Source: Amanita rubescens (Eukaryota > Basidiomycota > Agaricomycetes > Agaricales > Amanitaceae). From it: a DNA stretch of 64,000 nucleotides. The translations under genes were made by a program, and so were the position numbers. Position 1 is the stretch's first letter. Each line of letters begins with the position of its first letter. The notes below the pieces were generated by a model. It was given only the letters and a program-made list of their open reading frames with translations. It did not search any database and was not told the DNA's origin. Below are positions 62,737 through 64,000 of the stretch, piece by piece. The DNA is taken from contig WION01000082.1 of assembly GCA_015039365.1 (NCBI GenBank), forward strand, positions 120,122 to 184,121, given 5' to 3'.

Positions 62737-64000
62737 ATGACACTTAGCGATCCCTCCAAGAGCACAGCTCCCAAGCCTCCGCATTTCGTGGTGTATTCTG
62801 ATCTATGGGTTGGGACTCAACCTCCAAACCCTTCGTCCCTGAAGGTAAATCCTTTGCCCATTTCGTGACTTGATGGTAACATCAGCTATTTCAAGGGATT
62901 CAACGTCTTGTACGGTCTTTATTATCAATGACGTTCATCCTCTTAACTATTCACTTTGCAGCAACCTGAGCTTCCTGCTGCTAAAGGGCGCCTGGGACAA
63001 TGTAGGCAACACGTTTGATTTAGTCCGCATTGGAATCTGATGGCCGTCGAGGCGAAAGCGTGGGAAAGCCTCACTGATGTTGATCGTTCAACGATCAAGG
63101 CCAAGTATAAAGCCGCAGGAATCAAATTGATGGTTTCCGCGTTTGGATCTACGGATTTACCAACAACATCCAGAGCTGATCCAGTTTCAACCGCAAACAC
63201 CATGGCAGAATGGGTAAAGAAATACCAACTTGATGGGATCGATGTTGACTATGAAGATCTTGATGCTTTTAATGCGGGAGACGGAAGCGCCGAGGTAGGT
63301 TTCCACTTCTTGACACCAATTGGACAAGTCGTGATTTACTCTGTAGAATTGGTTGATCACTTTCACTAAGCAGTTACGGAAGGAACTTCCTGTGGGACAA
63401 TATATTGTTACGCATGCACGTAAGCATTTCTGGTGTCCTGCGTGTAACAATACTCACGGGAGAAGCGGTTGCACCATGGTAATATTGGTTACTCGCCTGC
63501 CAAAGTTAGGTGACTGATCCTGTCAAAGGTTTTCACCGAAGAGATGGGGTGGCGGAGGGTACCTCAAAGTAAACTCCGAAGTTGGAAATCTGATCGACTG
63601 GTACAATATCCAATTCTACAACCGTAAGTCAGAAAAATATTGTTCGAGTCCAATTTGATGTATTCCTATGCGCTTCAGAGGGAGCGAACGAGTATACCAC
63701 TCCACAAGGCCTTTTGACGACTTCATCAAGCACATGGCCTGATACAGCTGTTTTCCAGATCCATGCCAGCGGTGTGCCCTTGAGCAAAATTGTAATAGGA
63801 AAGCCTGGTACGCCAGGTGACGCTGCAACTGGCTACATGGGCCCTAGTATACTCGCTTCGTGCTTGGCGCAGGCAAAGAAGTCTAAATGGAGTAAGTACA
63901 GGAGCTAATTTACTGCAAGATGTTAACTTGATGATCGCTCTAAAGGTGCAGGCGTTATGGTATGGCAGGTAAGGTTTTTGTGAATGCTCTGCCCTGAGTA
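62737..64000 (+). CDS. GH18 chitinase, truncated by the window end
   Basis: Family 18 glycoside hydrolase that cleaves beta-1,4-N-acetylglucosamine chains. Exons 62737-62844, 62896-62909, 62962-63001, 63052-63294, 63347-63419, 63466-63478, 63529-63623, 63679-63891 and 63946-63968, then a GTAAGG donor; the gene continues beyond 64000. Several exons are tiny (14 and 13 nt). Landmarks: PHFVVYSDLWVG, FNLSFLLLKGAWDN, GIKLMVSAFGS, the catalytic DGIDVDYED (final Glu is the proton donor), VTHAPVAPWFSP, IDWYNIQFYNQG and AGVMVWQ. All barrel strands expected up to the last are present. There is no signal peptide: the protein starts MTLSDPSKSTAPKPPHF, so it may be cytosolic, exported unconventionally, or have an undetected 5' exon. 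Confidence 0.93.

Overview
The window comes from a filamentous basidiomycete, most likely a mushroom-forming agaricomycete. Genes are split by many short introns (about 45-65 nt). The families are typical of that group: NLR-like receptors with NACHT or NB-ARC ATPases, HNH-endonuclease-like proteins, a C-terminally anchored small GTPase, an OTT_1508-type deaminase, tandem Zn(II)2Cys6 regulators, a TOK potassium channel and a Ty3/Gypsy chromovirus. All exon models were built by eye from splice signals, reading phase and family motifs.

Layout. 0.3-1.0 kb: decayed GPN2-type GTPase. 1.1-4.4 kb (+): NACHT-ankyrin NLR. 4.6-11.0 kb (-): a 2065-residue chimera joining an NB-ARC/TPR NLR to the tail of a NACHT-ankyrin gene. 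12.0-12.5 kb: kinase relic. 13.6-14.2 kb: inverted-repeat-bounded repeat block touching the 3' end of a second NB-ARC/TPR NLR (14.2-17.7 kb, -). 18.4-20.2 kb: UBP3/USP10-like pseudogene. 20.3-23.2 kb: duplicated 3' end of the TOK channel and an HNH-like gene. 23.2-25.2 kb (-): TOK K+ channel. 25.7-30.4 kb: dual-specificity phosphatase, NADH dehydrogenase 51 kDa subunit and deaminase-like gene. 31.4-35.6 kb (+): GTPase gene containing a tandem array of intron-like units. 36.6-44.3 kb (-): HNH-nuclease gene split by a young 6.3-kb Gypsy element. 45.6 kb: small secreted protein. 47.0-49.2 kb: carnitine O-acetyltransferase. 52.8-59.8 kb: two tandem zinc-cluster regulators. 59.9-61.2 kb: CAF1/POP2 deadenylase with a frameshift. 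62.7 kb to the end: GH18 chitinase, truncated by the window edge.

How it fits together. The first 44 kb is an accessory, fast-evolving, probably self/non-self or defence-related region: three NLR-like genes, two HNH-like genes, a GTPase and a deaminase, interspersed with four decaying housekeeping or kinase copies and repeats. The last 19 kb is mainly conserved metabolism and gene regulation. Several accessory genes share CpG-poor bodies with sharp edges and a similar TGACGTG-type sequence just upstream of their start codons.

The strongest candidate for something undescribed is at 32.6-35.2 kb. About 38 successive canonical GT...AG intron-like units of about 62 nt lie inside the GTPase gene, and almost every pair is separated by exactly 3 nt. 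The flanking intron sequence is nearly uniform while the triplets vary. Read in the phase set by the upstream exon, the triplets stay open and join in frame to a C-terminal exon. The sequence therefore looks like a reading frame cut into one-codon exons.
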